Origin: Roseivirga sp. UBA6052
GTDB taxonomy: Bacteria; Bacteroidota; Bacteroidia; Cytophagales; Cyclobacteriaceae
Assembly: GCA_002427755.1 (NCBI GenBank)
Contig: DIYO01000004.1
Location: 1-64,000, forward strand
Length of the DNA: 64,000 bases
Direction: 5' to 3'
In this document: positions 53,182 to 62,528 of the stretch, one piece after another
Layout: the number at the start of each line of letters is the position of its first letter
Numbering within the stretch: the first letter of the stretch is position 1
The notes under the pieces: model-generated
Database searches by the model: none
The model's input: the letters and a program-made list of their open reading frames with translations, nothing else
Told to the model about the DNA's origin: nothing
Translations under genes and position numbers: made by a program

Positions 53182-55341
53182 ATGAAACAGAACTCTCTTT
53201 GGAAATCTTGGATAATAACCACCTTACTGATTGTATTGACCATAACAGCTACAGCGCAGGAAAGAGACCTCACCCTCGATGACATTTTTGCAACGCCAAG
53301 AATAACAGGCACAAGCCCTTCAGGACCTGTCTGGGCACCAGACAGCAAGCACTTTGCCTTTTCTTGGAATGAACCGGGAAAATCTGGGCGTGGCCTCTGG
53401 CTATCTACAAATGATGGAAAGGATGTGCGCCTTATTTCCGATACCGCATCTCCTTCAGTACGTGCTATGGCTTGGCCTGATGCCAACACCATCATCAGCC
53501 TGAGAGGGAACGACCTATGGCAGACATCACTTAACCGAGAAGAAGACCGCCAATTGATGCTAGTCGAAGCTGGTGCAGGGAGATTATCCTTATCACCAAA
53601 TGGCAATCAAGCAGCCTATATAAAGAATGGAGATCTCTGGCTTGCTGACTTTGCATCTAGAGAGAATCGCCAACTTACTGAGATCGGTATCGCCAGTCTC
53701 TCGAGCTTAAGAAAGGGACGTTACAGCCGTGCAGAACGTGAAATCGGTCCGGGTATTTGGAGTGGGCCCACTTACAAATGGTCTCCTGATGGCAAGACCA
53801 TAGCAATTCATGTGGTTGACAGGCGTGAGATGAGAAAAGTACCCTTCCCGAATTACCTAGCTGAAGAAACGAACCCCAATGAAGTACGCAGAAGTTATCC
53901 GGGCGATCCTAACGAGATTCGTAGAGTTGGCTTACTCGATGTAGAAAGTGGTAAGATTACCTACCTTGATTTGCCAAACCCAAGCGGCAATCAGGTCATT
54001 GACTTTAACTGGTCACCGGAAGGTGCACTGCTGATTGATATCGCATCTGACACTGCGGTTGATCGTAAACTGTTTGTAGTGGCTCCAGGAGAAACCCAAC
54101 CGCGTGAGATTTGGAAAGGTGTCCGAGAAAGCCGAATGTATACATCATTTGGTTCCGCATGGCATCCTGATGGAAAGCAGGTCATCTTCTTAAGCGACAT
54201 GGGTGATCGCTACGGACTATATTCAATCGATGCTACAGCATCAAAAGCAAGCTCTAAGCTATTAACAGACCCAGCTTACGATGTGCTGTCTGCTCCAACA
54301 ATTGCAGGTAACGCAGTCTTTTATGCTGGCAATGGAGTTAATCCTTATGAACAACATATATATCGCCTGAACCTGTCCCGAGGAAAACCCGAGCAAATGA
54401 CAAATCTTGCAGGTCAGAACATTGGTTATCCTTCTCCGGATGGTAAGCACTTGGTATTCAGACATAGTAATGATACGTCACCTGCTGAGCTTTATGTGGC
54501 CAGCAGCAAAGGAGGTAATGCTACCCGAATAACCAACTCGCCTTTACCTGCCTTCAACGAAAGAACTTGGGTGGGTGCAGAATATGTGAACTTCCCTAGT
54601 CTTGTTGATGACTACAGACTACATGCCCGCATTTTAAAGCCTACAAACCTAGAACCAGGCAAGAAGTACCCAGTACTATTTGGACCTGTATATTCTAATA
54701 CGGCAAGAAACCGTTGGGCTGGCAACTATGGTCTTGTACAACAACTACTGGTCAAGAAGGGATATATCATCGTGCAGGTAGATTCGCGAGGTAGCAATGG
54801 TTACGGCCGCGCATTCCGCGAAGAGTTTCTGTTGGGCTTTGCTGACCAAGACATTGAGGATTATGCAAGTGCCGTTGCTTACATGGAGTCACTGGATTAT
54901 GTCGATCCAGACCGCATCGGTATCTGGGGTAGTAGTTATGGTGGCACGCTCTCCGTTTATTCTTTGCTGAAAAAACCAGGCTTATTTCAGGCGGGTGTAG
55001 CTGCAGCATCGGCAGTTGACCCAGTGTTCTTTGGCACGGACGATGTCGCGATTGTCCGTACTCCACAAACAGAGCCTGAAGTATTTGAAAGAAAAGCAAT
55101 CAAGTACGCAGCAAACCTAGAAGACAAACTACTGTTCATTCACGGCATGCAAGACCATGTGGTACCCTTTAAGACAACGGCCACATTAGCAGATGAACTG
55201 ATAAAACAAGGTAAGAACTTCGACTTTGCATTTGCCCCGGGTGCTACGCATGGCTGGAGCGGTGAAAGGTATTACAATCGCTATCTGTTTGGTAAGTTAA
55301 TCGAATTCTTTGACCGACACTTAGGTGTGCCATCTAAGTAG
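53182..55341 (+). CDS. S9-family prolyl oligopeptidase/dipeptidyl peptidase
   Basis: A 719-residue exported peptidase. The signal peptide is MKQNSLWKSWIITTLLIVLT with cleavage near TATAQ. A seven- or eight-bladed propeller with PD40-like blades (WAPDSKHFAFSW, LSPNGNQAAYI, WSPDGKTIAIHV) precedes an alpha/beta hydrolase domain from about residue 480. The Ser nucleophile is in GIWGSSYGGTLSVY, with Asp in HGMQDHVVPF and His in PGATHGWSG, so the catalytic triad is complete. It removes dipeptides or cleaves short peptides in the periplasm. It is monocistronic with a strong terminator. Confidence 0.93.
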   Translation: MKQNSLWKSWIITTLLIVLTITATAQERDLTLDDIFATPRITGTSPSGPVWAPDSKHFAFSWNEPGKSGRGLWLSTNDGKDVRLISDTASPSVRAMAWPDANTIISLRGNDLWQTSLNREEDRQLMLVEAGAGRLSLSPNGNQAAYIKNGDLWLADFASRENRQLTEIGIASLSSLRKGRYSRAEREIGPGIWSGPTYKWSPDGKTIAIHVVDRREMRKVPFPNYLAEETNPNEVRRSYPGDPNEIRRVGLLDVESGKITYLDLPNPSGNQVIDFNWSPEGALLIDIASDTAVDRKLFVVAPGETQPREIWKGVRESRMYTSFGSAWHPDGKQVIFLSDMGDRYGLYSIDATASKASSKLLTDPAYDVLSAPTIAGNAVFYAGNGVNPYEQHIYRLNLSRGKPEQMTNLAGQNIGYPSPDGKHLVFRHSNDTSPAELYVASSKGGNATRITNSPLPAFNERTWVGAEYVNFPSLVDDYRLHARILKPTNLEPGKKYPVLFGPVYSNTARNRWAGNYGLVQQLLVKKGYIIVQVDSRGSNGYGRAFREEFLLGFADQDIEDYASAVAYMESLDYVDPDRIGIWGSSYGGTLSVYSLLKKPGLFQAGVAAASAVDPVFFGTDDVAIVRTPQTEPEVFERKAIKYAANLEDKLLFIHGMQDHVVPFKTTATLADELIKQGKNFDFAFAPGATHGWSGERYYNRYLFGKLIEFFDRHLGVPSK

Positions 55342-55391
55342 AATTGTGGTAATGTAGCCCTTTGCTACCATACTGACCGCTAAAGAATTAG

Positions 55392-55424
55392 ACCCTAACT
55401 TGAGCATTCAGGTTAGGGTTTTTA
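55392..55424 (+). terminator. Terminator of the S9 peptidase gene (12-bp stem)
   Basis: The stem runs from 55392-55403 to 55408-55419 with loop GCAT and one wobble, then TTTTAG. Stem and flanks closely resemble the purL terminator 7.4 kb upstream. Confidence 0.88.
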
Positions 55425-55509
55425 GTTATATTAGTCTACGCACGAAAAAAGCATTACGATTATTTAATTGGAATGCTAAACAATAAACACTAAATCCAAC
55501 TCAAGGGAT

Positions 55510-56445
55510 ATGCAAACACACGCGAACGAAACCCAAGAGAATCAAAGCCAATCTGTAGCTCATGAGGCAAAGGAAGGACTTAGTGAGAGCGGGCAAGCTT
55601 TTCAGTTTCGGGACAATAGACCTGAGGCATATTTACAGAGAAAAATCAAAGACAGTGCTAATTCCGACCATCGAGCATCGCAGTTTAAAATTTTGAGAGA
55701 ATCCAAACATTCAGACCACAATTCAAGATTGATAGCTCAATTAAAAAGCTCGAATAGGAATATTATTCAAAAAAGAAAATACAAGGATAGAGAGATAAAA
55801 GACGAAATTAAAGTCATCATAGGTAATGTAGAACCAAATAGTACCGCAATCACTCTTGCTGTTTATAATCAAATGCGGCATTATCTTGATCCAACTCCTG
55901 ATGTATTTAAAAACATTAGAGAAGGTAGGACCAAAATGATAGAGCTGGGAGTTTTTGATAATGAAGATGCTGATTTCCTAGAATCAGAAGCTGCTCGAAG
56001 GCAAAAAGCAGCAGGTGATTCTAAAGAACTCGTCAAACTTCAGGCAAAAGCAAAAATCGATGAAAAATATGATGCCGTTGATGCCAAATACGGTCATCAC
56101 ATATTCCAAGGAGATTTTAAAAAAGGAAAACCCACAGGTTTTCATTCAAAAGCTGATAATAGCAGCACGCATGAAGCCTATGGAAACGAAACCCCAATAG
56201 AGAATGGCACCTATCAGCAAAGTGTTCGTTCAAAAACAGATCCGACCAACAAGAAAACAAATCAGTCAACGTTTTTTCCTGATAATGCCACTCATCAAAA
56301 CATTATACGAGCAATTGCAAGCGTATTCGAATTAGGCTTTAAAACTGTATCCTATGTTGACTCAAGTGTAGATGGTATCAGACTCACAAAAAGGGGAGAT
56401 ACGGTCTATCCCGCTGGCGGAAGTGATTCTCTAACGGCAGAATAA
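55510..56445 (+). CDS. EndoU-type RNase toxin with eCIS-cargo-like N-terminal leader
   Basis: A 311-residue protein without signal peptide. Residues 30-95 carry the pattern FRDNRPEAYLQRKIKDSAN followed by spaced Q-x-K and IIQKRK elements. I associate this with the N-terminus of Bacteroidota proteins loaded into contractile injection systems, often with DUF4157. The C-terminal third matches bacterial EndoU: GHHIFQGDF (His196/His197), TGFHSKAD (His212), NGTYQQSVRSK and NKKTNQSTFFP (Lys248/249 and Ser253), supplying the His-His-Lys catalytic set. The predicted activity is metal-independent RNA cleavage. No immunity-like gene follows; the next gene is a sulfatase. Leader and toxin calls are by pattern memory. 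Confidence 0.75.
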   Translation: MQTHANETQENQSQSVAHEAKEGLSESGQAFQFRDNRPEAYLQRKIKDSANSDHRASQFKILRESKHSDHNSRLIAQLKSSNRNIIQKRKYKDREIKDEIKVIIGNVEPNSTAITLAVYNQMRHYLDPTPDVFKNIREGRTKMIELGVFDNEDADFLESEAARRQKAAGDSKELVKLQAKAKIDEKYDAVDAKYGHHIFQGDFKKGKPTGFHSKADNSSTHEAYGNETPIENGTYQQSVRSKTDPTNKKTNQSTFFPDNATHQNIIRAIASVFELGFKTVSYVDSSVDGIRLTKRGDTVYPAGGSDSLTAE

Positions 56446-56525
56446 ACCTGTACGTTTAAACAGTTCCTTTATCCATTACCTGTATGTTACTTTAAACCAT
56501 TCTCCTTTTTCTTCATCTAAGTCTT

Positions 56526-57806
56526 ATGCGTTCTTTCACTTTATTACTTCTAATGCTAGTAATCACTGCTTGTAGTAGTCAAGATGATCCGGTTTCTCCC
56601 GTTACATCCCCTCCCAACATTCTTTTAATTATTGCAGATGATCTAGGCAAAGACGCCCTCAATGGATATTCAGAAGGCACATTAAAAGCTAACACACCGC
56701 ATTTAGATGCCTTAAGGAATAATGGTCTAAACTTTACCAATTTCTGGACAAACCCCAGCTGCTCCCCTACCCGAGCAGCTATTATAACGGGTAAATATGG
56801 CTATAGAACCGGTGTAAAATGGGCGGGAGATGAATTGCAATCTTCAGAAACGATTTTGCATCAAGAAATTAAGAATAGAACGAATGATGCATATGCTACT
56901 GCCATTGTTGGTAAATGGCATCTATCAGGAGGTGGAGCCAGAATTAACCCAGAAGAATTCGGCATGGACTATTATGCCGGATTGGCTACCGGCTCGGTGA
57001 GCAGCTATACCGATTGGCGATTAACTGAGGACGGTAATTTCACCAACCAATCTTCTTATATCACCGAAGCCTTTACTGATATGGCCATTGATTGGATAGG
57101 CAATCAAGATGTCCCTTGGTTTCTGTGGCTCGCTTACAATGCACCTCACACACCATTTCATGCGCCACCTGCCAATATGCATTCACAAGGTGCACTACCG
57201 GCATATACCAATGCTGCGGACCCTATGTCCTACTATCTAGCAGCGATAGAAGCAATGGATTTTCAAATTGGGAGGTTACTGGACAGCATATCTGAAGAAG
57301 AAAAAGATAATACCGTAATCATCTTTATAGGTGATAATGGTGCACCAAACCAAGTGGCACAAAGTCCATACTCAAGAAGTACAGTAAAAGGTACCTTATA
57401 TCAAGGTGGTATCAATACTCCATTGTTTGTTTCAGGAAAAGGAGTGAGTAGGTTAGGCACTGACAATAACCTGATCACGAATGTTGATCTGTTCTCCACC
57501 ATCTTATCCATTACAACTGAAAATGAGATGGATATGCATGACGGTAAAAGCTTTCAAAGTCTTTTAACAGGCTCCGAAACACATCAAGACTATGCTTACA
57601 CAGAATTTGACGATGGCACCACAGACCAATGGGTAATTAGAGACAATCAGTATAAACTCTTTACTCAAATTAATGGGAGTCAGGAGTTCTATGATTTGCT
57701 AGCAGATCCCTATGAATCCAATAATTTATTACTAGGTAATCTTTCTGAAGCACAGACAGTTGCAAAAACCAATTTAGAATCACAACTTTCTCGGATAAGA
57801 AACTGA
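56526..57806 (+). CDS. Sulfatase lipoprotein (arylsulfatase family)
   Basis: A 426-residue alkaline-phosphatase-superfamily enzyme. A lipobox (LVITAC) after a short hydrophobic stretch predicts a lipoprotein. Metal ligands are in LLIIADDLG, and the formylglycine-generating signature is CSPTR with the precursor Cys79. VGKWHLSGGG and IFIGDNGAPNQ complete the core. It needs an anaerobic or FGE-type maturase encoded elsewhere. Hydrolysis of sulfate esters of algal polysaccharides or other compounds is likely; the substrate is unknown. It is followed after 13 bp by the next lipoprotein gene. Confidence 0.93.
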   Translation: MRSFTLLLLMLVITACSSQDDPVSPVTSPPNILLIIADDLGKDALNGYSEGTLKANTPHLDALRNNGLNFTNFWTNPSCSPTRAAIITGKYGYRTGVKWAGDELQSSETILHQEIKNRTNDAYATAIVGKWHLSGGGARINPEEFGMDYYAGLATGSVSSYTDWRLTEDGNFTNQSSYITEAFTDMAIDWIGNQDVPWFLWLAYNAPHTPFHAPPANMHSQGALPAYTNAADPMSYYLAAIEAMDFQIGRLLDSISEEEKDNTVIIFIGDNGAPNQVAQSPYSRSTVKGTLYQGGINTPLFVSGKGVSRLGTDNNLITNVDLFSTILSITTENEMDMHDGKSFQSLLTGSETHQDYAYTEFDDGTTDQWVIRDNQYKLFTQINGSQEFYDLLADPYESNNLLLGNLSEAQTVAKTNLESQLSRIRN

Positions 57807-57819
57807 TTTGAATCGAATC

Positions 57820-58689
57820 GTGAAAAATATCAGCTGGCCATTTCTACTTTTAATCATCTCTTTATCAATCCTTTCAAGTTGTGCACAGCTGAATCGGGAG
57901 CCTCAGCTTTCAAGTCAGGTACCCGAAATAGATAAAACCAGAGATGCTAAACTGTTAACTGCATTTTTTGGACTTGACAACGGCTTAACTCAAATGGCAA
58001 GATTACTATATGCAAAAGCACCCGGCAAGGATGGTATGCCAGTGATATTCTCACTAGAAGTCGATCCGGCCACATTAGACGCTTCAGATTTTCAAGTGAC
58101 CACAGCCAATGGATCAAAATTTGATGTAGAAGCAGTTACCTTATTACCGGCTGAAGAAGCATTTGAATTAAGAACAGCCCTATTAATTGGCGAATATGGT
58201 AATCACCCGGATAACCCTCCGGTTTCAGTTGAAATAACTGGCGATATTATAAGCAGAACCGGAGTCAATTTCAAAAGTCAGACGCAGAGTGTCATTCCTT
58301 TACCTGAAGGCCCCATTTTAAGCTATGCCGAATATTTTACGTTTACAGACGACTATCCATATGTAGAAAAAGGACAGGGTTGTGACTGTCCAAGAGACAC
58401 AAAGATGGTGGTGAAAGCGGTTTGGGCTGGAGGCGTTAGAGCAATCAATGGCAAAGAGTTAGGAGACGCAGAACTAAATGGCTTTCAAGTAATGATGGTG
58501 AATGGTTCAGATACAACTATCGTCAATCCATTCCTACTAGCTGATTTGAGCGACAATGACAATAACATTGATTTATGCTTAAATGCAGCAGGTATACCAG
58601 TCTGGCTGAAAGCAAACGCTGGTATTGCTATTGACCCGAATGATGATGCCAACCCTGAAACAGAGATAGAGATTTTAAGTCGCTGGTAG
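57820..58689 (+). CDS. Hypothetical lipoprotein
   Basis: The reading frame has no ATG before its signal sequence. TTG at 57808 or GTG at 57820 must start it; GTG is chosen as it gives a compact signal (MKNISWPFLLLIISLSILSSC), with lipobox ILSSC. The mature part of about 270 residues is beta-rich with two Cys in a C-x-C (QGCDCPRDTKMVV). It is followed by an acidic segment (LSDNDNNIDLCL). It closely follows the sulfatase gene and is probably in its operon. I do not recognise a family. Confidence 0.75.
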   Translation: MKNISWPFLLLIISLSILSSCAQLNREPQLSSQVPEIDKTRDAKLLTAFFGLDNGLTQMARLLYAKAPGKDGMPVIFSLEVDPATLDASDFQVTTANGSKFDVEAVTLLPAEEAFELRTALLIGEYGNHPDNPPVSVEITGDIISRTGVNFKSQTQSVIPLPEGPILSYAEYFTFTDDYPYVEKGQGCDCPRDTKMVVKAVWAGGVRAINGKELGDAELNGFQVMMVNGSDTTIVNPFLLADLSDNDNNIDLCLNAAGIPVWLKANAGIAIDPNDDANPETEIEILSRW

Positions 58690-58776
58690 ATTTAAAAACA
58701 TTCTTACAAATCATATTAATCTCGTTCATGGCCTAGTTTTTGCCTGCCTGAATTCGGATATTCATAGAGATAAATT

Positions 58777-59367
58777 ATGGTCGTGCGAAACTTAATACTC
58801 ATTTCAATTTTTGCGCTTTTCAGCTTCCAGTCATTTGGTCAGAATGAACCTGGAGACTTAAGTGTTAGCTTCCTTACCAATAATGGTATTCAGCCTGGGT
58901 TTAAATTAGGCACACATGTGCCTTTAAAAATTAAGCTTTCAGATAGAAGTTCAGATCCTGAAGCTCCCAACCACAGACTTTACCTCAAACCTCAAGTAGG
59001 TTTTTTCACGGATATAGACCGAGACATGAACTACTTTGTTGGTGGCGAGATTGGAAAAATCTTTGATGGCAAAAACAACCGAAATAACCAGTCTCTGGGC
59101 ATACAGGCGGGGTATCTGCGTCAATCGATTAAAGAGTCCTTCGGGGTAAACCTGGGCACTGGCAACACAGGTAACGAGATGCGAGCAGGACGAAACTTCT
59201 TCTTTACAGGCTTAGCTTTCAGCCATAGATGGATGACCAAAAACAAAAAAAGATTGTGGACGAAAGCGACTATTGGCCGTAAAATACGTCAAGTAGAAAA
59301 GGGTAGTTTTCTTTTTCAGTTAGAATTCGGCACTACCATCAACTTTAAAGTATCCGACAGTGAATAG
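58777..59367 (+). CDS. Exported hypothetical, outer-membrane beta-barrel-like
   Basis: A 196-residue protein with a signal peptide (MVVRNLILISIFALFSFQSFG) and alternating hydrophobic/polar strands (RLYLKPQVGFFTDIDRDMNYFVGGEIGKIF, FQLEFGTTINFKV), as in small outer-membrane barrels. It resembles the porin-like proteins common in this phylum, without a clear family. Its stop overlaps the GTG start of the amine oxidase by 8 bp. Confidence 0.7.
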   Translation: MVVRNLILISIFALFSFQSFGQNEPGDLSVSFLTNNGIQPGFKLGTHVPLKIKLSDRSSDPEAPNHRLYLKPQVGFFTDIDRDMNYFVGGEIGKIFDGKNNRNNQSLGIQAGYLRQSIKESFGVNLGTGNTGNEMRAGRNFFFTGLAFSHRWMTKNKKRLWTKATIGRKIRQVEKGSFLFQLEFGTTINFKVSDSE

Positions 59368-60562
59368 AAAAGACTTTATTCAAAGAGCATCAGCCTTAGG
59401 TCTAGGCGTATTCTTTCTACCAAGTTTTATTACGGGCTGTAGTGAAGAAGATGATATCCCAACTTTCAATGTAAACTTCGATGGAGATGTATTGATCATC
59501 GGTGCCGGGGCTGCTGGTATAACCGCAGGTTATGCCTTACAGCAATATGGTATCAACTTTCAAATTTTGGAAGCTTCAGGAGTAGTTGGTGGAAGAATGA
59601 AGGCCATAGACAATTTTGCCGACTTCCCTATTGATTTAGGAGCCGAGTGGATCCATACTAATCCCAATGTTCTGGCAAAGCTCATTAATGACGAATCCAT
59701 TAATACCGACATAGGCATCATCAATTATAAACCGGAATCTCTTCAAGTTTGGAAAAACGATGAGCTTAAGAAAAGAAACTTTTACACAAATTTTTACGGT
59801 GAGTATAAGTTCAAAAATACCACTTGGTTTAGCTATTTCAACGACTTCTTTGTGCCTCAAATACAGAGCAACATCCAGCTCGACACAGTGATTAGAAGTG
59901 TTGATTATTCCGGTGAAAGAGTTTTGGTTACAGACCAAAACGGTAACGAGTATACGGCAGATCGGCTGATTATCACCGTTCCCGTAACCGTTATGCAGGA
60001 TGGTGACATCACGTTTAATCCTCCTCTGCCAACAAACAAGACACAAGCTTTCTCTCGAATTAACATGCCTGATGGCATAAAAGTATTTATAGAATTCAGT
60101 GAAAAATTCTATCCTGACATGATGTTTGACGGACCTCTCTTCGAAGCTTTGAGTGATACTGAAGGAGAGAAGATTTACTATGATGCTGCCTTTAGAAAAG
60201 ATAGTAACCGGAATATCCTAGGGCTCTTCTCTGTCGGTGAGCCTTCTTCACAATACGCACGCATAACAGATGACAATGAACTTATTCAATTCATTTTAAA
60301 TGAGTTGGATGAACGTTTCGATGGCACTCCTTCCCGAACCTACATACAACATGTAACACAGAATTGGTCTCAAGAACCCTTTATCCGAGGTTCTTATACC
60401 CATAATGGAGAGGTAGAAGACTACGAAACTATGGCCGCATCTGTAAACAATAAGCTATTCTTTGCTGGGGAGACCTATCATACCGAAAATACCGCTACTG
60501 TTCATGGGGCAGCTCAAACAGCTTATGCGGCAGTTGAGGAACTATTACTAAACAGAGCTTAG
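59360..60562 (+). CDS. Flavin-dependent amine oxidase
   Basis: A 400-residue FAD enzyme starting at GTG (59360), eight bases inside the previous gene. The N-terminus MNRKDFIQRASALGLG resembles a Tat-type signal (weak twin-Arg/Lys) followed by FITGC, a possible lipobox. The FAD-binding motif VLIIGAGAAGITAGYAL is near residue 47, the amine-oxidase signature GGRMKAIDNF follows, and the C-terminal FAGETYHTENTATVHGAAQ closes the FAD site. It probably oxidises a primary or secondary amine in the periplasm. It ends 1 bp before the convergent cytochrome gene. Confidence 0.9.
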   Translation: MNRKDFIQRASALGLGVFFLPSFITGCSEEDDIPTFNVNFDGDVLIIGAGAAGITAGYALQQYGINFQILEASGVVGGRMKAIDNFADFPIDLGAEWIHTNPNVLAKLINDESINTDIGIINYKPESLQVWKNDELKKRNFYTNFYGEYKFKNTTWFSYFNDFFVPQIQSNIQLDTVIRSVDYSGERVLVTDQNGNEYTADRLIITVPVTVMQDGDITFNPPLPTNKTQAFSRINMPDGIKVFIEFSEKFYPDMMFDGPLFEALSDTEGEKIYYDAAFRKDSNRNILGLFSVGEPSSQYARITDDNELIQFILNELDERFDGTPSRTYIQHVTQNWSQEPFIRGSYTHNGEVEDYETMAASVNNKLFFAGETYHTENTATVHGAAQTAYAAVEELLLNRA

Positions 60563-61039
60563 TTACTCAAGCGTTCTAAAAAATTCTAAAACTGCTCTGG
60601 CTTCTTCCTCACTCAAACCCTGATTGGCCATGGGCGAGCCATTGAATTCAATGAATAATTGTTTAGCCAATGGATCATCTCTTAGCATTCGCTCAGGTGC
60701 AAGAATCATATTCATAATCCATTCTGGCGTTCTTCTTTCCAATATACCTTTAGGTGCAGGGCCTATAAACTTAGCATCTACTTTATGACAAATGGTGCAG
60801 TAAGTTTTGTAGAGACCTTCACCAGTTCTGGCCAATTTTTCATCAATTGCCTCGGCAAGAATTACTTCTGATATAGGACCAACTCCCTTATTCTCTAAGT
60901 CAATTCTTTCTGAAGCTTTAACCATCTTAGCCTCTGGGCCTTTTGATTTAGTGATATCAAAGCTATCTGTGCTGTCTCCTTTCTGAGAGCAGCCTAAGGC
61001 AAACAATGTCGCTAGCAAGAAAAGTGAAAGCTTTTTCAT
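60563..61039 (-). CDS. c-type cytochrome lipoprotein
   Basis: A 158-residue protein with a lipobox (LFALGC) and a single heme c motif, CTICH at 81-85. A likely Met axial ligand is in GSPMANQGLS. The helical ending EEARAVLEFFRTL is typical of class I cytochromes. It is convergent with the amine oxidase gene, and divergent from the DUF1080 gene. It may accept electrons from a periplasmic dehydrogenase or oxidase; its neighbour is one possibility (inference). Confidence 0.93.
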   Translation of the reverse strand: MKKLSLFLLATLFALGCSQKGDSTDSFDITKSKGPEAKMVKASERIDLENKGVGPISEVILAEAIDEKLARTGEGLYKTYCTICHKVDAKFIGPAPKGILERRTPEWIMNMILAPERMLRDDPLAKQLFIEFNGSPMANQGLSEEEARAVLEFFRTLE

Positions 61040-61087
61040 GATTACATTTTAGGAATGATTCGGATCAAAATCAATAAATTCAGATCA

Positions 61088-61777
61088 ATGAAACGAATCC
61101 TATTTCTCTCCCTCATCATTTGTCTATTTTCCTGTTCCAGTACTGACGATGGTTGGACCGATCTTTTCAATGGCGAAGACCTCAGTGGTTGGCATATCTA
61201 TGGAGGTAGTGACAACCTGAATGGTTGGTATGTAGATAATGGTGTGCTTGTCTTTGATCCTGCCATGAGAACAACGGCAGAGACTGCCAATCTCATCACA
61301 GATAAGAGTTATACCAGCTTCGAACTCTCCTTAGATTGGATGATTTCTGAGAATGGTAATTCGGGTTTGTTCTGGGGTGTATTAGAAAATGAGCAGTTTG
61401 AACATCCTTATCAGACAGGACCGGAAATTCAAATATTAGATGATAATTGGGAAGAGTACATCTCAGAAAGAGGCGACATACAAAGAGCAGGTTCCATTTT
61501 TAATATTATGCCTCCTTCTCAAATTGTTTCTAAGGCTTCAGGATTGTGGAATAGCTTCTTGTTGAAAATTGATCATAATTCTAATGAGGGAGCCCTTTCT
61601 TTCAACAATGAGCAGGTGCTGACTTTTCCTGTTAATGGGGCGCCATGGCAAGACCTTATTGGCAAATCGGGATTTAAAGATTGGGAAGGATTCGGTATTC
61701 AAAAAGAAGGAAAGATTTGTCTTCAAGATCATGGCAGTAAGGTGGCTTTCAGAAGAATTAAAATCAGAGCACTTTAG
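61088..61777 (+). CDS. DUF1080 (3-keto-disaccharide hydrolase family) lipoprotein
   Basis: A 229-residue protein; the ATG at 61088 starts a lipoprotein signal (MKRILFLSLIICLFSCSS), preferred to the upstream ATG at 61055. The DUF1080 landmarks are GWTDLFNGEDLSGWHIYGG, FELSLDWMISENGNSGLFW, GPEIQILDD and the ending HGSKVAFRRIKI. The domain is a jelly-roll found in glucanases and 3-keto-glycoside hydrolases; family members are abundant next to oxidoreductases and cytochromes. Confidence 0.9.
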   Translation: MKRILFLSLIICLFSCSSTDDGWTDLFNGEDLSGWHIYGGSDNLNGWYVDNGVLVFDPAMRTTAETANLITDKSYTSFELSLDWMISENGNSGLFWGVLENEQFEHPYQTGPEIQILDDNWEEYISERGDIQRAGSIFNIMPPSQIVSKASGLWNSFLLKIDHNSNEGALSFNNEQVLTFPVNGAPWQDLIGKSGFKDWEGFGIQKEGKICLQDHGSKVAFRRIKIRAL

Positions 61778-61841
61778 TTGTAACACTTCTATTACAACTT
61801 TCTGATTTTTAATATATTAGGACTAAACTCAAAATGGTCCT

Positions 61842-62507
61842 ATGAAATTGAGAAACAACCACATTTATTTAGCCTTATGCTTAATTCTAGCATGCGCGCT
61901 TTCCTGCAACAACTACGATTTACCGGAAAGAGATAACCCTGATTGCGTTATTGGTCCACAAAATTTTCAGGCACCACCGGCATTTCGAGTAGAAAACGAT
62001 CCGGTAGTTGAAATCACCTGGGAAGGGCAACGTTATTTTATACTCCAAGACAACATGGGCGGTGATATCACAGGCCCTAACAACGGCTTATGTCCAGGAG
62101 TAGGTTGTAATCAAATCAATGTCTATACCTCCGAGAATTTCTTCCAGATTAATGTTGTAAGACCTTATGGATTGGAAGGTCTAGAGAATGCTGTAGGTGA
62201 AACCACACCGCTGCTTACTCTCAATGAAATGGAAACTAGAGATTCAGATTTAGTGCATTTTGGAATGAGTATGGTTGACGCTTGCGGAAATTCATTTTCT
62301 CCCATTGAAAGTCAGAGTAACTTTAATAGAATAGATAGCTACGAAGTTGTGAGTTCTTTTGATGTGGATACTGACACGGATAGCTGGACAGTTTTTGAAA
62401 CAATTGTAAGTGGTCAATTAAGCGCTACCTTCAATACCAATACCGGACAAAACTCTCAAGTAAACATTAACTACAGACTAAGAGTGTATTTAGATGCCCC
62501 TAAATAA
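61842..62507 (+). CDS. Hypothetical lipoprotein
   Basis: A 221-residue protein with the lipobox signal MKLRNNHIYLALCLILACAL-SC. The mature part is beta-rich with several Cys (NPDCVIGPQNF, NNGLCPGVGCNQINVY, VDACGNSF) that may form disulfides. No family recognised. It is on the same strand as, and 21 bp before, the SGNH hydrolase. Confidence 0.75.
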   Translation: MKLRNNHIYLALCLILACALSCNNYDLPERDNPDCVIGPQNFQAPPAFRVENDPVVEITWEGQRYFILQDNMGGDITGPNNGLCPGVGCNQINVYTSENFFQINVVRPYGLEGLENAVGETTPLLTLNEMETRDSDLVHFGMSMVDACGNSFSPIESQSNFNRIDSYEVVSSFDVDTDTDSWTVFETIVSGQLSATFNTNTGQNSQVNINYRLRVYLDAPK

Positions 62508-62528
62508 GGTCATCATCAACCACAATTA

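Noticed and set aside
53178..53606. Minus-strand 142-codon ORF overlapping the S9 peptidase start
   Set aside because: The plus-strand frame has a signal peptide, propeller motifs and catalytic triad; the antisense frame shows no family pattern.
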